A stretch of DNA of 15,997 bases from Bifidobacterium breve. GTDB taxonomy: Bacteria > Actinomycetota > Actinomycetes > S36-B12 > UBA5976. Of the stretch, positions 7,568 to 14,258 are shown piece by piece (the first letter of the stretch is position 1; every line of letters begins with the position of its first letter). The position numbers were made by a program, and so were the translations under genes. The notes under the pieces were generated by a model. That model made no database searches, was not told where the DNA came from, and saw nothing but the letters and a program-made list of their open reading frames with translations. Location of the stretch: assembly GCA_945861165.1 (NCBI GenBank), contig CAMATO010000018.1, positions 1-15,997 of the forward strand, given 5' to 3'.

Positions 7568-7647
7568 AAAACAAAACCTAAATGACTTTGAGGACGTGGA
7601 TTTACTTTCACCCCTGATCGTTAAGTACAACCAGCACGAAACACCAA

Positions 7648-7688
7648 GTGCAGGTAAATAAAGGCGCAATTGCGTTGTTTATTTGCAC
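7648..7688 (+). promoter_or_regulatory. Imperfect hairpin 13 nt before the rne ribosome binding site
   Basis: GTGC (7648-7651) pairs with GCAC (7685-7688). After a 4-nt bulge, AAATAAA (7656-7662) pairs with TTTATTT (7678-7684). Then come two G-U pairs and CGC/GCG around an AATT loop, with one bulged G (7677). About 16 pairs in all. It ends 13 nt before AGGAG (7702) and could affect translation or RNase E access. It also covers an in-frame GTG at 7648. Confidence 0.5.
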
Positions 7689-7701
7689 ACACAAAAGATT
7701 T

Positions 7702-7706
7702 AGGAG
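7702..7706 (+). promoter_or_regulatory. Ribosome binding site that fixes the rne start
   Basis: AGGAG at 7702-7706 lies 10 nt before ATG 7717. The in-frame GTG at 7648 has no such site and would add 23 residues encoded by the leader hairpin, so ATG 7717 is preferred. Confidence 0.75.
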
Positions 7707-7716
7707 TAAAGCCATT

Positions 7717-9558
7717 ATGGCTGACGAAGAAACACCATCATTACGTAAGAGATTTCGCATTGCCGCATTTTCTGCCGCGGAGGAAGCACCTATTCCTGCA
7801 GCTGAAGTTCCAGTTGGGAAACCAGCTCTGGCGTTTCAACAAGCAGTAGTACCACCAAGAACCCCAGCTTCCAAAACAGAAACCCCTAAAGAAGAAAAAG
7901 GGTTATTAAGACGAGGTCGCAGCAAACGTCGTAGTGAAGAAGAAGCAACTGAAGAAGTAGATGATTCCGCTTCTGAAACAGAAGATGAGAATAGTGAAAC
8001 TGATGCTGGAGATGGAACACATCGCCGCATTAGAAAACGTCGACGTGCCACTGACGTAAATGCTGATGAAGTGGGCACTGATGATCCAAATACTGTTGTC
8101 AGAGTTAGAACCCCGCGAGAAAAAACTTCGGCTAGGGGATCAACTCGTTTAGATGCTAAACGTCAAAGAAGAAAAGATGGTCGTGATGCTGGGCGCAGAA
8201 GAGCCCCAGTTTTAACAGAAGCAGAATTCTTAGCCAGACGTGAAAGCGTTGAAAGAGTTATGGTTGTTAGACAAAACCAAGACCGTATTCAAATAGCTGT
8301 GTTAGAAGACAATATTTTGGTTGAACACTATGTTTCACGTGGTCAATCAGCTTCACTAATCGGCAACGTTTATTTAGGTCGCGTGCAAAACGTATTACCA
8401 AGCATGGAAGCAGCTTTTATTGATATCGGTCGGGGCAGAAATGGTGTGCTTTATGCCGGTGAAGTTAATTGGGATGCCGCAGGACTTGACGGACAACCAA
8501 AAAGAATTGAACTTGCTCTAAAAAGTAATGATCCAGTGCTAGTACAGGTAACTAAAGATCCAGTAGGACAAAAAGGTGCCAGATTAACTAGCCAAATTTC
8601 TTTACCAGGAAGATATTTAGTTTATGTTCCAGATGGTTCAGTGACCGGAATTAGCAGAAAACTTCCAGATACAGAACGAACCAGATTAAAAAGAATTTTA
8701 AGAAATATTGTTCCCGAAGGTGCAGGAGTAATTGTTAGAACTGCAGCAGAAGGTGCTACTGAAGAACAATTGCAAAGAGATGTTGCTCGCCTTCAAGCGC
8801 AATGGGAAAATATTCAAAGCAAAGTTCAAGGCGGAACCCCAGCTTCACTGCTTTACTCTGAACCTGATCTTGCTATCCGAGTTGTGAGAGATATTTTTAA
8901 CGAAGACTTCAAAAAATTAATTGTTGAAGGAAGCGAAGCTTGGGACACTATTGAAGAATATGTTAAATATGTTGCCCCGGATTTGGCTGAGCGTTTAGAA
9001 AAATGGAGTGGCGAAGGTGACGTCTTCGGCGCTAATAGAATTGATGAACAAATTGCTAAAGCACTTGATCGAAAAGTTTATTTGCCATCTGGGGGTTCAT
9101 TAGTAATTGATCGAACAGAAGCCATGACAGTGGTTGATGTGAACACTGGAAAATTCATTGGTCAGGGTGGAAACTTAGAAGAAACAGTGACCAAGAACAA
9201 CATGGAAGCTGCCGAAGAAATTGTGCGACAACTTCGCTTAAGAGATATTGGTGGCATTATCGTTATCGATTTCATCGATATGGTCTTGGAAACAAACAGA
9301 GATATGGTGCTTCGTCGCCTCGTTGAATGTTTGGGTCGAGATCGAACCAAACATCAAGTTGCCGAAGTTTCCACTCTTGGTTTAGTCCAAATGACTCGAA
9401 AGCGAATCAGTTCAGGTTTGTTAGAAACCTTCTCTGAAGCTTGTGAGCATTGCAACGGTCGAGGAGTGAAGGTTTTTTCCGAGCCAGTTGACCACAAACA
9501 CTCAGATCGTCGCGGTAAAAGAGAATCAACTGAGGCAACTGAGGTAGAAACCGCCTAA
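7717..9558 (+). CDS. rne: Ribonuclease E/G family endoribonuclease
   Basis: A 613-residue enzyme that cuts single-stranded AU-rich RNA in mRNA decay and in rRNA and tRNA processing. The first ~165 residues are low-complexity, with acidic (about 57-100) and Arg/Lys-rich (about 102-162) blocks. An S1 RNA-binding domain follows (about 210-290), then the 5'-sensor and DNase I-like catalytic parts. Metal-binding aspartates are Asp474 in VVDVNTGKF and Asp518 in IVIDFIDM, and the zinc-link cysteines are CEHC (576-579). Only 34 residues follow this, so the long C-terminal scaffold of E. coli RNase E is missing. An actinobacterial RNase E with a charged N-terminal extension fits, though RNase G is an acceptable name. 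ATG 7717 is set by AGGAG. A gene-free leader precedes it, suggesting post-transcriptional control. Confidence 0.95.
   Translation: MADEETPSLRKRFRIAAFSAAEEAPIPAAEVPVGKPALAFQQAVVPPRTPASKTETPKEEKGLLRRGRSKRRSEEEATEEVDDSASETEDENSETDAGDGTHRRIRKRRRATDVNADEVGTDDPNTVVRVRTPREKTSARGSTRLDAKRQRRKDGRDAGRRRAPVLTEAEFLARRESVERVMVVRQNQDRIQIAVLEDNILVEHYVSRGQSASLIGNVYLGRVQNVLPSMEAAFIDIGRGRNGVLYAGEVNWDAAGLDGQPKRIELALKSNDPVLVQVTKDPVGQKGARLTSQISLPGRYLVYVPDGSVTGISRKLPDTERTRLKRILRNIVPEGAGVIVRTAAEGATEEQLQRDVARLQAQWENIQSKVQGGTPASLLYSEPDLAIRVVRDIFNEDFKKLIVEGSEAWDTIEEYVKYVAPDLAERLEKWSGEGDVFGANRIDEQIAKALDRKVYLPSGGSLVIDRTEAMTVVDVNTGKFIGQGGNLEETVTKNNMEAAEEIVRQLRLRDIGGIIVIDFIDMVLETNRDMVLRRLVECLGRDRTKHQVAEVSTLGLVQMTRKRISSGLLETFSEACEHCNGRGVKVFSEPVDHKHSDRRGKRESTEATEVETA
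9527..9544 (+). repeat. Tandem 9-bp repeat in the rne 3' end
   Basis: CAACTGAGG occurs twice in direct tandem (9527-9535 and 9536-9544), in frame, giving the Thr-Glu-Ala / Thr-Glu-Val repeat in the disordered C-terminal tail. This looks like a small slippage duplication. Confidence 0.8.
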
Positions 9559-9588
9559 ATCCCAGCCATTGGAAGAGCGGATTTAGGC
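9553..9588 (+). repeat. 10-bp inverted repeat spanning the rne stop codon
   Basis: GCCTAAATCC (9553-9562) and GGATTTAGGC (9579-9588) are perfect complements around a 16-nt loop; the rne TAA (9556-9558) lies in the left arm. Only a short CTTT follows, so it is at best a weak terminator. It may instead be a processing or stability element between rne and rplU. Confidence 0.65.
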
Positions 9589-9677
9589 CTTTAGTACCCT
9601 AGAGGAACGCCCTTTTACCAAATGGGCAAAAGAAGCCATAAAACTTACCAAGTTTTAAATAAGGAGATTAAAAGAAC
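9589..9677 (+). promoter_or_regulatory. rplU leader with two hairpins and a strong ribosome binding site
   Basis: After the inverted repeat at the rne stop come a hairpin at 9609-9627 (GCCC/GGGC plus TTT/AAA with one mismatch, 3-nt loop) and a perfect 7-bp hairpin at 9640-9656 (AAAACTT/AAGTTTT, loop ACC). AAGGAG (9661-9666) then lies 11 nt before the rplU ATG. A TTGGAA (9569) with TAGTAC (9592) at 17-nt spacing is a weak promoter candidate. Structured L21 leaders are known in other bacteria; whether this one is bound by a ribosomal protein is unknown. Confidence 0.4.
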
Positions 9678-9992
9678 ATGTACGCCATTGTTCGCTCAGG
9701 TGGACGCCAAGAAAAAGTCACAGTTGGCGACACTGTTGTTATGGACCGTCAATCTGCCCAACTTGGTTCACAAATTTCATTACCAGCTTTACTTGTAGTA
9801 GAAAATGGCAAGATCACTCATGATGCTGCCACACTTTCCGCAACAAAAGTTACTGCAGAAGTTGTTTCACATGACCGTGGACCAAAAATTAAAATTCAAC
9901 ATTACCGAAACAAAACAGGTTACAAGCGTCGTTTAGGTCATCGTCAAGAACTAACAACAGTTCGTGTCACAGATATCAAAGTAGGGAAATAG
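9678..9992 (+). CDS. rplU: 50S ribosomal protein bL21
   Basis: A 104-residue ribosomal protein that binds 23S rRNA in the large subunit. The start MYAIVRSGGRQEKV and the basic C-terminal stretch HYRNKTGYKRRLGHRQ (about residues 75-90) are the bL21 signature, and the length is normal (about 100-105). The ATG is preceded by AAGGAG at 11 nt. rpmA begins 3 nt after the stop, the usual rplU-rpmA pair. The 119-nt spacer after rne contains several hairpins, consistent with a ribosomal-protein leader. Confidence 0.98.
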   Translation: MYAIVRSGGRQEKVTVGDTVVMDRQSAQLGSQISLPALLVVENGKITHDAATLSATKVTAEVVSHDRGPKIKIQHYRNKTGYKRRLGHRQELTTVRVTDIKVGK

Positions 9993-9995
9993 AAA

Positions 9996-10250
9996 ATGGC
10001 ATCGAAAAAAGGTGTTTCCAGTACTAGAAACGGCCGCGATTCCAATTCGCAAAGACTTGGTATAAAAAGATTTGGTGGCCAAGTTGTTGGCGCCGGAGAA
10101 ATCATTGTTCGCCAACGAGGCACACATTTTCACCCAGGTGTGAATGTTGGACGCGGAAAAGATGACACATTATTTGCTTTACTAGCAGGTGCTGTGAAAT
10201 TTGGTTCACGTCGTGGTCGTCGTGTTGTTGACATTGTTCCTGCGGAATAA
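9996..10250 (+). CDS. rpmA: 50S ribosomal protein bL27
   Basis: An 84-residue large-subunit protein whose N-terminus reaches towards the peptidyl transferase centre. The N-terminus is ASKKGVSSTRNGRDSNSQRLG after Met, and the RQRGTHFHPGVNVGRGKDDTLFA region (about residues 40-62) is the family signature. There is no N-terminal extension of the Firmicutes type that requires Prp cleavage. AGGGA (9983-9987) lies 8 nt before the ATG, inside the end of rplU. The gene is followed by the strong terminator at 10271-10306, so it closes the transcript. Confidence 0.98.
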   Translation: MASKKGVSSTRNGRDSNSQRLGIKRFGGQVVGAGEIIVRQRGTHFHPGVNVGRGKDDTLFALLAGAVKFGSRRGRRVVDIVPAE

Positions 10251-10270
10251 CCCGCTCAATTAGACATTCC

Positions 10271-10306
10271 CAAAAGGGCGGGCTTTTTATTAAGCCCGCC
10301 CTTTTG
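10271..10306 (+). terminator. Bidirectional intrinsic terminator after rpmA
   Basis: A 15-bp perfect inverted repeat: C-AAAA-GGGCGGGC-TT (10271-10285) pairs with AA-GCCCGCCC-TTTT-G (10292-10306), with a 6-nt TTTATT loop. The A-tract, GC core, T-tract form makes it work on either strand. It lies 20 nt after the rpmA stop and ends 27 nt before the obgE ATG. Confidence 0.93.
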
Positions 10307-10333
10307 CGTTATTAAAAAGGTGGTGCAGAAAAA

Positions 10334-11683
10334 ATGTTTGTTGATCAAGTAATTCTGCACGCCAAAGCAGGTAGTGGTGGTGCTGGATGCACATCTGTTC
10401 ATCGCGAAAAATATAAACCACTTGGCGGTCCGGATGGTGGTAATGGTGGCAAAGGCGGGGACGTAGTTTTATTTGTTGACACCAATGAAACAACTTTGTT
10501 GGAATATCACAGACATCCACATCAAGATGCACCTAATGGAAAACCAGGACAAGGAAGTCATAACAATGGGGCCAACGGTGAAGATTTAATTTTATCTGTT
10601 CCAGCAGGAACTGTTGTTTATTCAATGCAGGACGAAATTTTAGCTGATCTTATTAATCCAGGTATGAAATATGTTATTGCTCAAGGAGGCGCTGGTGGAT
10701 TAGGTAACGCTGCTCTCTCTTCTAATAAAAGAAAAGCTCCAGGTTTTTCACTCTTAGGTGAACCAGGTGATATTAGTGATATAAAACTAGAATTAAAATC
10801 TTTAGCTGATGTTGCATTGGTTGGTTTTCCAAGTGCAGGTAAATCAAGTTTAGTTTCAGTTATAAGTGCAGCAAAACCAAAAATAGCTGATTACCCATTT
10901 ACAACTTTGGTGCCAAATTTAGGTGTGGTTAAAGCAGGAGATGTTACTTTCACAGTTGCTGATGTGCCAGGACTAATTGAGGGAGCCAGTGCTGGTAAAG
11001 GTTTAGGTCTTGATTTCTTGCGCCATATTGAAAGATGCGCAGTTTTAGTACATGTAATTGATTGTGCAACTTTAGAACCAGATCGAGATCCTTTACAAGA
11101 CTTAGATGTTATAGAAAACGAATTATCTCTCTATGGTGGATTAGAAGATCGCCCCAGAATTGTGGTCTTGAACAAAATTGATGTCCCAGAAGGTAAAGAG
11201 TTAGCGCAAATGATTTTGCCTGAAATTCACGCGCGAAACCTAGAAGGTTATTTAATTTCTGCAGTTTCTCGTGAAGGATTAAAGGAATTTCTTTTTGCTG
11301 TTGCAGAACTAGTTGTGCAATGGAGAAAAACTCACACCCAAGATGAAAATGCCAGAATTGTGATACGTCCTGATGGAGTTGGTGCACTTGGATTTCAAGT
11401 CACACATGATGGAAATCGCTATTACGTCACGGGCAACAAAGTGGAAAGATGGATTAGGCAAACTGATTTTTCTAATGACGAAGCAGTTGGTTACTTGGCT
11501 GATCGTTTCCAAGTTTTGGGTATTGAAGAAGCATTAAGAAAAGCAGGTGCACAACCTGGCGCCGAAGTTGCCATAGGTGAAGGTGAGAACGCCGTAATCT
11601 TTGATTGGGATCCAGGAATTGATACAGGTGTAAAAAATGTTCGTGGACCACGAGGTACAGATATTAGATTGGACGGAAGATGA
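10334..11683 (+). CDS. obgE: Obg-family GTPase, late 50S assembly
   Basis: A 449-residue GTPase that helps mature the 50S subunit and reports on GTP/ppGpp state. The glycine-rich Obg fold is residues 1 to about 158 (for example GGPDGGNGGKGGDV, 31-44). The G domain follows: P-loop GFPSAGKSS (164-172), YPFTT switch I (187-191), DVPG (210-213) and NKID (280-283). An OCT domain lies at about 345-425. AAGGTGG (10317-10323) is 10 nt before the ATG. The start is only 27 nt after the terminator, so the RNA that carries obgE must come from terminator read-through or from a promoter inside the terminator region. The TGA overlaps proB as ATGA. Obg following rplU-rpmA is the common bacterial order. Confidence 0.97.
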   Translation: MFVDQVILHAKAGSGGAGCTSVHREKYKPLGGPDGGNGGKGGDVVLFVDTNETTLLEYHRHPHQDAPNGKPGQGSHNNGANGEDLILSVPAGTVVYSMQDEILADLINPGMKYVIAQGGAGGLGNAALSSNKRKAPGFSLLGEPGDISDIKLELKSLADVALVGFPSAGKSSLVSVISAAKPKIADYPFTTLVPNLGVVKAGDVTFTVADVPGLIEGASAGKGLGLDFLRHIERCAVLVHVIDCATLEPDRDPLQDLDVIENELSLYGGLEDRPRIVVLNKIDVPEGKELAQMILPEIHARNLEGYLISAVSREGLKEFLFAVAELVVQWRKTHTQDENARIVIRPDGVGALGFQVTHDGNRYYVTGNKVERWIRQTDFSNDEAVGYLADRFQVLGIEEALRKAGAQPGAEVAIGEGENAVIFDWDPGIDTGVKNVRGPRGTDIRLDGR

Positions 11684-12822
11684 GTCAAGCATTAAGAACT
11701 CAAATTTCTAAAGCCAAAAGAATTGTTGTCAAAGTTGGTTCATCTTCTTTAACAACAGCAGAAGGTGGAATTGATACTCAAAGAGTTAATATAATTGTTG
11801 ACGCTTTAGCTAAACACAAAAATGCTGGACATGAAATTGTTTTAGTTTCTTCAGGCGCAATTGCTGCTGGACTATCCCCATTGGGTTTAAGTGCTAGACC
11901 AAAAGATTTAGCGCTACAACAAGCGGTTGCAAGTGTTGGTCAAGGACTCTTGGTTCATAGATATTCGGAATCATTTAGCAAACACGGAATAACAGTTGGT
12001 CAAGTGCTTTTAACCGCAGAAGATATGAGCAGAAGATCTCATTATCGAAACGCTCAACGCACTTTTGCTAAATTGTTGGAGTTAGGAGTTATTCCAATTG
12101 TTAACGAAAATGACACAGTTGCCACAGCTGAAATTCGCGTAGGGGATAACGATCGTTTGGCCGGAATCGTTACACATTTAATCAACGCAGAAGCCTTAGT
12201 TCTTATTTCTGATGTTGAGGGTTTAATGACTGCTCCACCAGGAGATGTTGATTCAAAACTTATTTCTGAAGTTAAATCATTTGAAGATATTTCCGAGGCT
12301 CAAATAGGTAGTGCATTAATCAGTGGTGTGGGAACTGGTGGCATGAGAACTAAAGTTCAGGCTGCTCGAATTGCCACAGCTGGTGGTGTGCCAACAGTTG
12401 TTACTAGTGCCGCTAATTTAAATTTAGTTTTTGATGGTAAAGATGTGGGAACAGTATTTCATCCAGGCAAAGATAAACTTTCTGCCCGTGCTCTTTGGTT
12501 AGCTCATGCAACAGATGTTCGAGGATCAATCAGCATTGATCAAGGTGCAGTAATCGCGGTGACTGAAAAAAGAGCATCGCTTCTTCTTGCGGGTATTAAA
12601 AACATTAAAGGTGATTTTGAGGTTGGAGACGCGGTTGAAATCGTTTCTGAGAATGGAAAAGTGTTGGGTCGTGGATTGATTAATTTTGATTCAACCGAAT
12701 TACCAAATCTAATCGGCAAGAACACTGCAAAATTGCTGCAAGAATTTGGAGAAGGTTACGACAAAGAAGTAATTCACCGAGATGACCTTGTCTTAATAGA
12801 CGAACTAGCTAATAAGAATTAG
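11680..12822 (+). CDS. proB: Glutamate 5-kinase
   Basis: Phosphorylates L-glutamate with ATP, the first and feedback-controlled step of proline synthesis. 380 residues: an amino-acid-kinase domain with KVGSSSLTT (18-26), SSGAIAAG (57-64), VNENDTV (141-147) and TGGMRTKVQAA (219-229), followed by a C-terminal PUA domain (about 281-366, RGSISIDQGAV). Length and domain order match the longer, PUA-containing type, as in E. coli. ATG 11680 overlaps the obgE stop (ATGA). proA follows 12 nt after the stop, so both proline enzymes are made from one transcript. No abnormal residue was seen. Confidence 0.97.
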   Translation: MSQALRTQISKAKRIVVKVGSSSLTTAEGGIDTQRVNIIVDALAKHKNAGHEIVLVSSGAIAAGLSPLGLSARPKDLALQQAVASVGQGLLVHRYSESFSKHGITVGQVLLTAEDMSRRSHYRNAQRTFAKLLELGVIPIVNENDTVATAEIRVGDNDRLAGIVTHLINAEALVLISDVEGLMTAPPGDVDSKLISEVKSFEDISEAQIGSALISGVGTGGMRTKVQAARIATAGGVPTVVTSAANLNLVFDGKDVGTVFHPGKDKLSARALWLAHATDVRGSISIDQGAVIAVTEKRASLLLAGIKNIKGDFEVGDAVEIVSENGKVLGRGLINFDSTELPNLIGKNTAKLLQEFGEGYDKEVIHRDDLVLIDELANKN

Positions 12823-12834
12823 AATAAAGTTACT

Positions 12835-14127
12835 ATGACTGAAACTACGAATGCAGTTATTGAAGTAGCGAAGAAGGCTCGAATTGCAAGCTATGAACTC
12901 GCCCAATTAAATCGTGATGTAAAAGATAAAGCGCTGCTAGTAATGGCAGATGCGTTAGTGGCAAATATTGACAAAGTAACAAAAGCAAATCAAATAGACG
13001 TCGAAAATGCTAAGAATTCTGGAACAGATGGTGCAATTATTGATCGTTTAACTTTAAACTTAGAACGAGTAAAAGAAGTAGCGCAAGGTCTTTTAGATAT
13101 CGCTAAATTGCCAGATCCAATAGGTGAAGTTATCAGGGGTTGGGTTCAACCAAACGGATTAGAAATAGAACAAAAACGAGTTCCAATGGGTGTTATCGGA
13201 ATGATTTATGAAGCCAGACCAAACGTAACCGTTGACGCCGCAGGGCTTTGTTTAAAGAGTGGCAATGCAGTTTTATTAAGAGGATCATCTTCAGCAAGAA
13301 ACACTAACGAAGCACTAATAAGCGTGATGCGTGATGCTTTAACAAAAACAGGGATTCCTGCTGACTCAATTCAAATAGTCCCGGGTGATACTCATGAATC
13401 AGTTAAGCAATTAATGAGTGCTCGAGGTTTTGTCGATCTTTTGATTCCTCGAGGAGGAGCTTCTTTAATTAATTCAATTGTGAATGATTCTTTGGTCCCA
13501 GTTATTGAAACCGGGGTGGGTAATTGTCATGTTTATATTGATCAAGAAGCTGATATCGATATGGCAGTTTCAATTTTAGTAAATTCAAAAGCCTCAAGAG
13601 TAAGTGTTTGTAATGCTGCAGAAACCTTTCTGGTGCACGAAAAGATTGCTGAAAAATTCTTACCAAAAGCATTAGCTGCCTTAAAGGAGCAACAAGTAAC
13701 AATCCATGGAGATACAAAAATAAAATCTTATTGTGAAAAATCGACCATAAGTTTTGTTCCCGTGACAGACTATGACTGGGCTGCAGAATATTACAGTTTA
13801 GATATTGCAGCAGGAATAGTTTCATCAATGGATGAAGCAATTGCTCATATTAGAAAATGGTCTTCAAATCACACTGAGGCTATAGTTTCTGACTCGATGA
13901 AAAATATTGATAAATTTATTGCCCAAATTGATTCAGCAGCCGTTATGGTGAACGCTTCCACAAGATTTACCGATGGTGCAGAGTTTGGGTTTGGGGCAGA
14001 AATTGGTATTTCTAACCAAAAACTTCACGCCAGAGGCCCTATGGGACTTGTTGAAATGACTAGTACAAAATATGTTGTAAGAGGTAAAGGCCATATCAGA
14101 GGAAAAATAGGAGAAATAACTAAATGA
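12835..14127 (+). CDS. proA: Glutamate-5-semialdehyde dehydrogenase (gamma-glutamyl phosphate reductase)
   Basis: Reduces gamma-glutamyl phosphate to glutamate-5-semialdehyde with NADPH, the second step of proline synthesis. 430 residues, normal length. Family marks: IYEARPNVTVDAAGLCLKSG (124-143), LLRGSSSA (147-154) and ASRVSVCNAAETFLVH (253-268) with the likely catalytic Cys259. A C-terminal GAEIGISNQKLHARGPMGL segment is also typical. The start has no good Shine-Dalgarno match, and translation may be linked to proB 12 nt upstream. The TGA overlaps a small membrane protein gene (ATGA). Confidence 0.97.
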   Translation: MTETTNAVIEVAKKARIASYELAQLNRDVKDKALLVMADALVANIDKVTKANQIDVENAKNSGTDGAIIDRLTLNLERVKEVAQGLLDIAKLPDPIGEVIRGWVQPNGLEIEQKRVPMGVIGMIYEARPNVTVDAAGLCLKSGNAVLLRGSSSARNTNEALISVMRDALTKTGIPADSIQIVPGDTHESVKQLMSARGFVDLLIPRGGASLINSIVNDSLVPVIETGVGNCHVYIDQEADIDMAVSILVNSKASRVSVCNAAETFLVHEKIAEKFLPKALAALKEQQVTIHGDTKIKSYCEKSTISFVPVTDYDWAAEYYSLDIAAGIVSSMDEAIAHIRKWSSNHTEAIVSDSMKNIDKFIAQIDSAAVMVNASTRFTDGAEFGFGAEIGISNQKLHARGPMGLVEMTSTKYVVRGKGHIRGKIGEITK

Positions 14128-14255
14128 TTAGATTAAGTGAAGTTGCAACAGAAGGCGTTAAATTACCTTTTCACCCAATCGTTTTTGGTATTGGAACGTT
14201 TTCTTTATTAGCACTTGCACTATTTATTGTTACCCGTCTTGACTCTGATAGATAA
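14124..14255 (+). CDS. Small single-span membrane protein (43 residues), unknown function
   Basis: Starts at ATG 14124, overlapping the proA stop as ATGA, and has TAGGAG (14108-14113) 10 nt upstream, a better site than those of several neighbours. It encodes a polar N-terminus (MIRLSEVATEGVKLPFHP), one hydrophobic helix of about 18 residues (about 19-37) and a short charged tail (TRLDSDR). nadD starts 3 nt after the stop. Short membrane proteins between proA and nadD occur in actinobacteria, but I do not recognise a named family. The tight fit on both sides and the clean ribosome binding site argue that it is real. Confidence 0.75.
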   Translation: MIRLSEVATEGVKLPFHPIVFGIGTFSLLALALFIVTRLDSDR

Positions 14256-14258
14256 ATT

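Larger units (their letters stand above)
7327..7716 (+). other. Gene-free 390-nt stretch, probable rne leader
   Basis: No convincing protein gene is seen on either strand. The stretch holds several inverted repeats: ATTAG/CTAAT around a 3-nt loop (7401-7413), a 7-bp stem (7488-7505) next to an extended stem (7506-7567), and an imperfect hairpin (7648-7688) just before the rne ribosome binding site. AGTAC occurs four times (7342, 7404, 7431 and 7624). No promoter with both good hexamers was found. Known families I looked for and did not see are RNase P RNA, tmRNA, SRP RNA and T-box. Long RNase E gene leaders with regulatory folding are known in other bacteria, so a regulatory leader is the favoured reading; a separate small RNA gene is the alternative. 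Confidence 0.6.

Noticed and set aside
7402..7611. 69-residue reading frame on the minus strand in the rodA-rne gap
   Set aside because: Composition is random-looking, there is no ribosome binding site or recognisable motif, and it overlaps the stem-loops of the likely rne leader.
7395..7616. Long-range pairing CAGGGG (7395-7400) with CCCCTG (7611-7616) that would close the rne leader fold
   Set aside because: Only 6 bp across more than 200 nt; such a match arises easily by chance and does not extend on either side.
7582..7617. 11-residue upstream reading frame (MTLRTWIYFHP) in the rne leader
   Set aside because: No ribosome binding site before its ATG; short frames like this are expected by chance in 390 nt.
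7327..7716. Known structural RNA (RNase P RNA, tmRNA, SRP RNA, T-box) in the gap
   Set aside because: None of their conserved core sequences is present.
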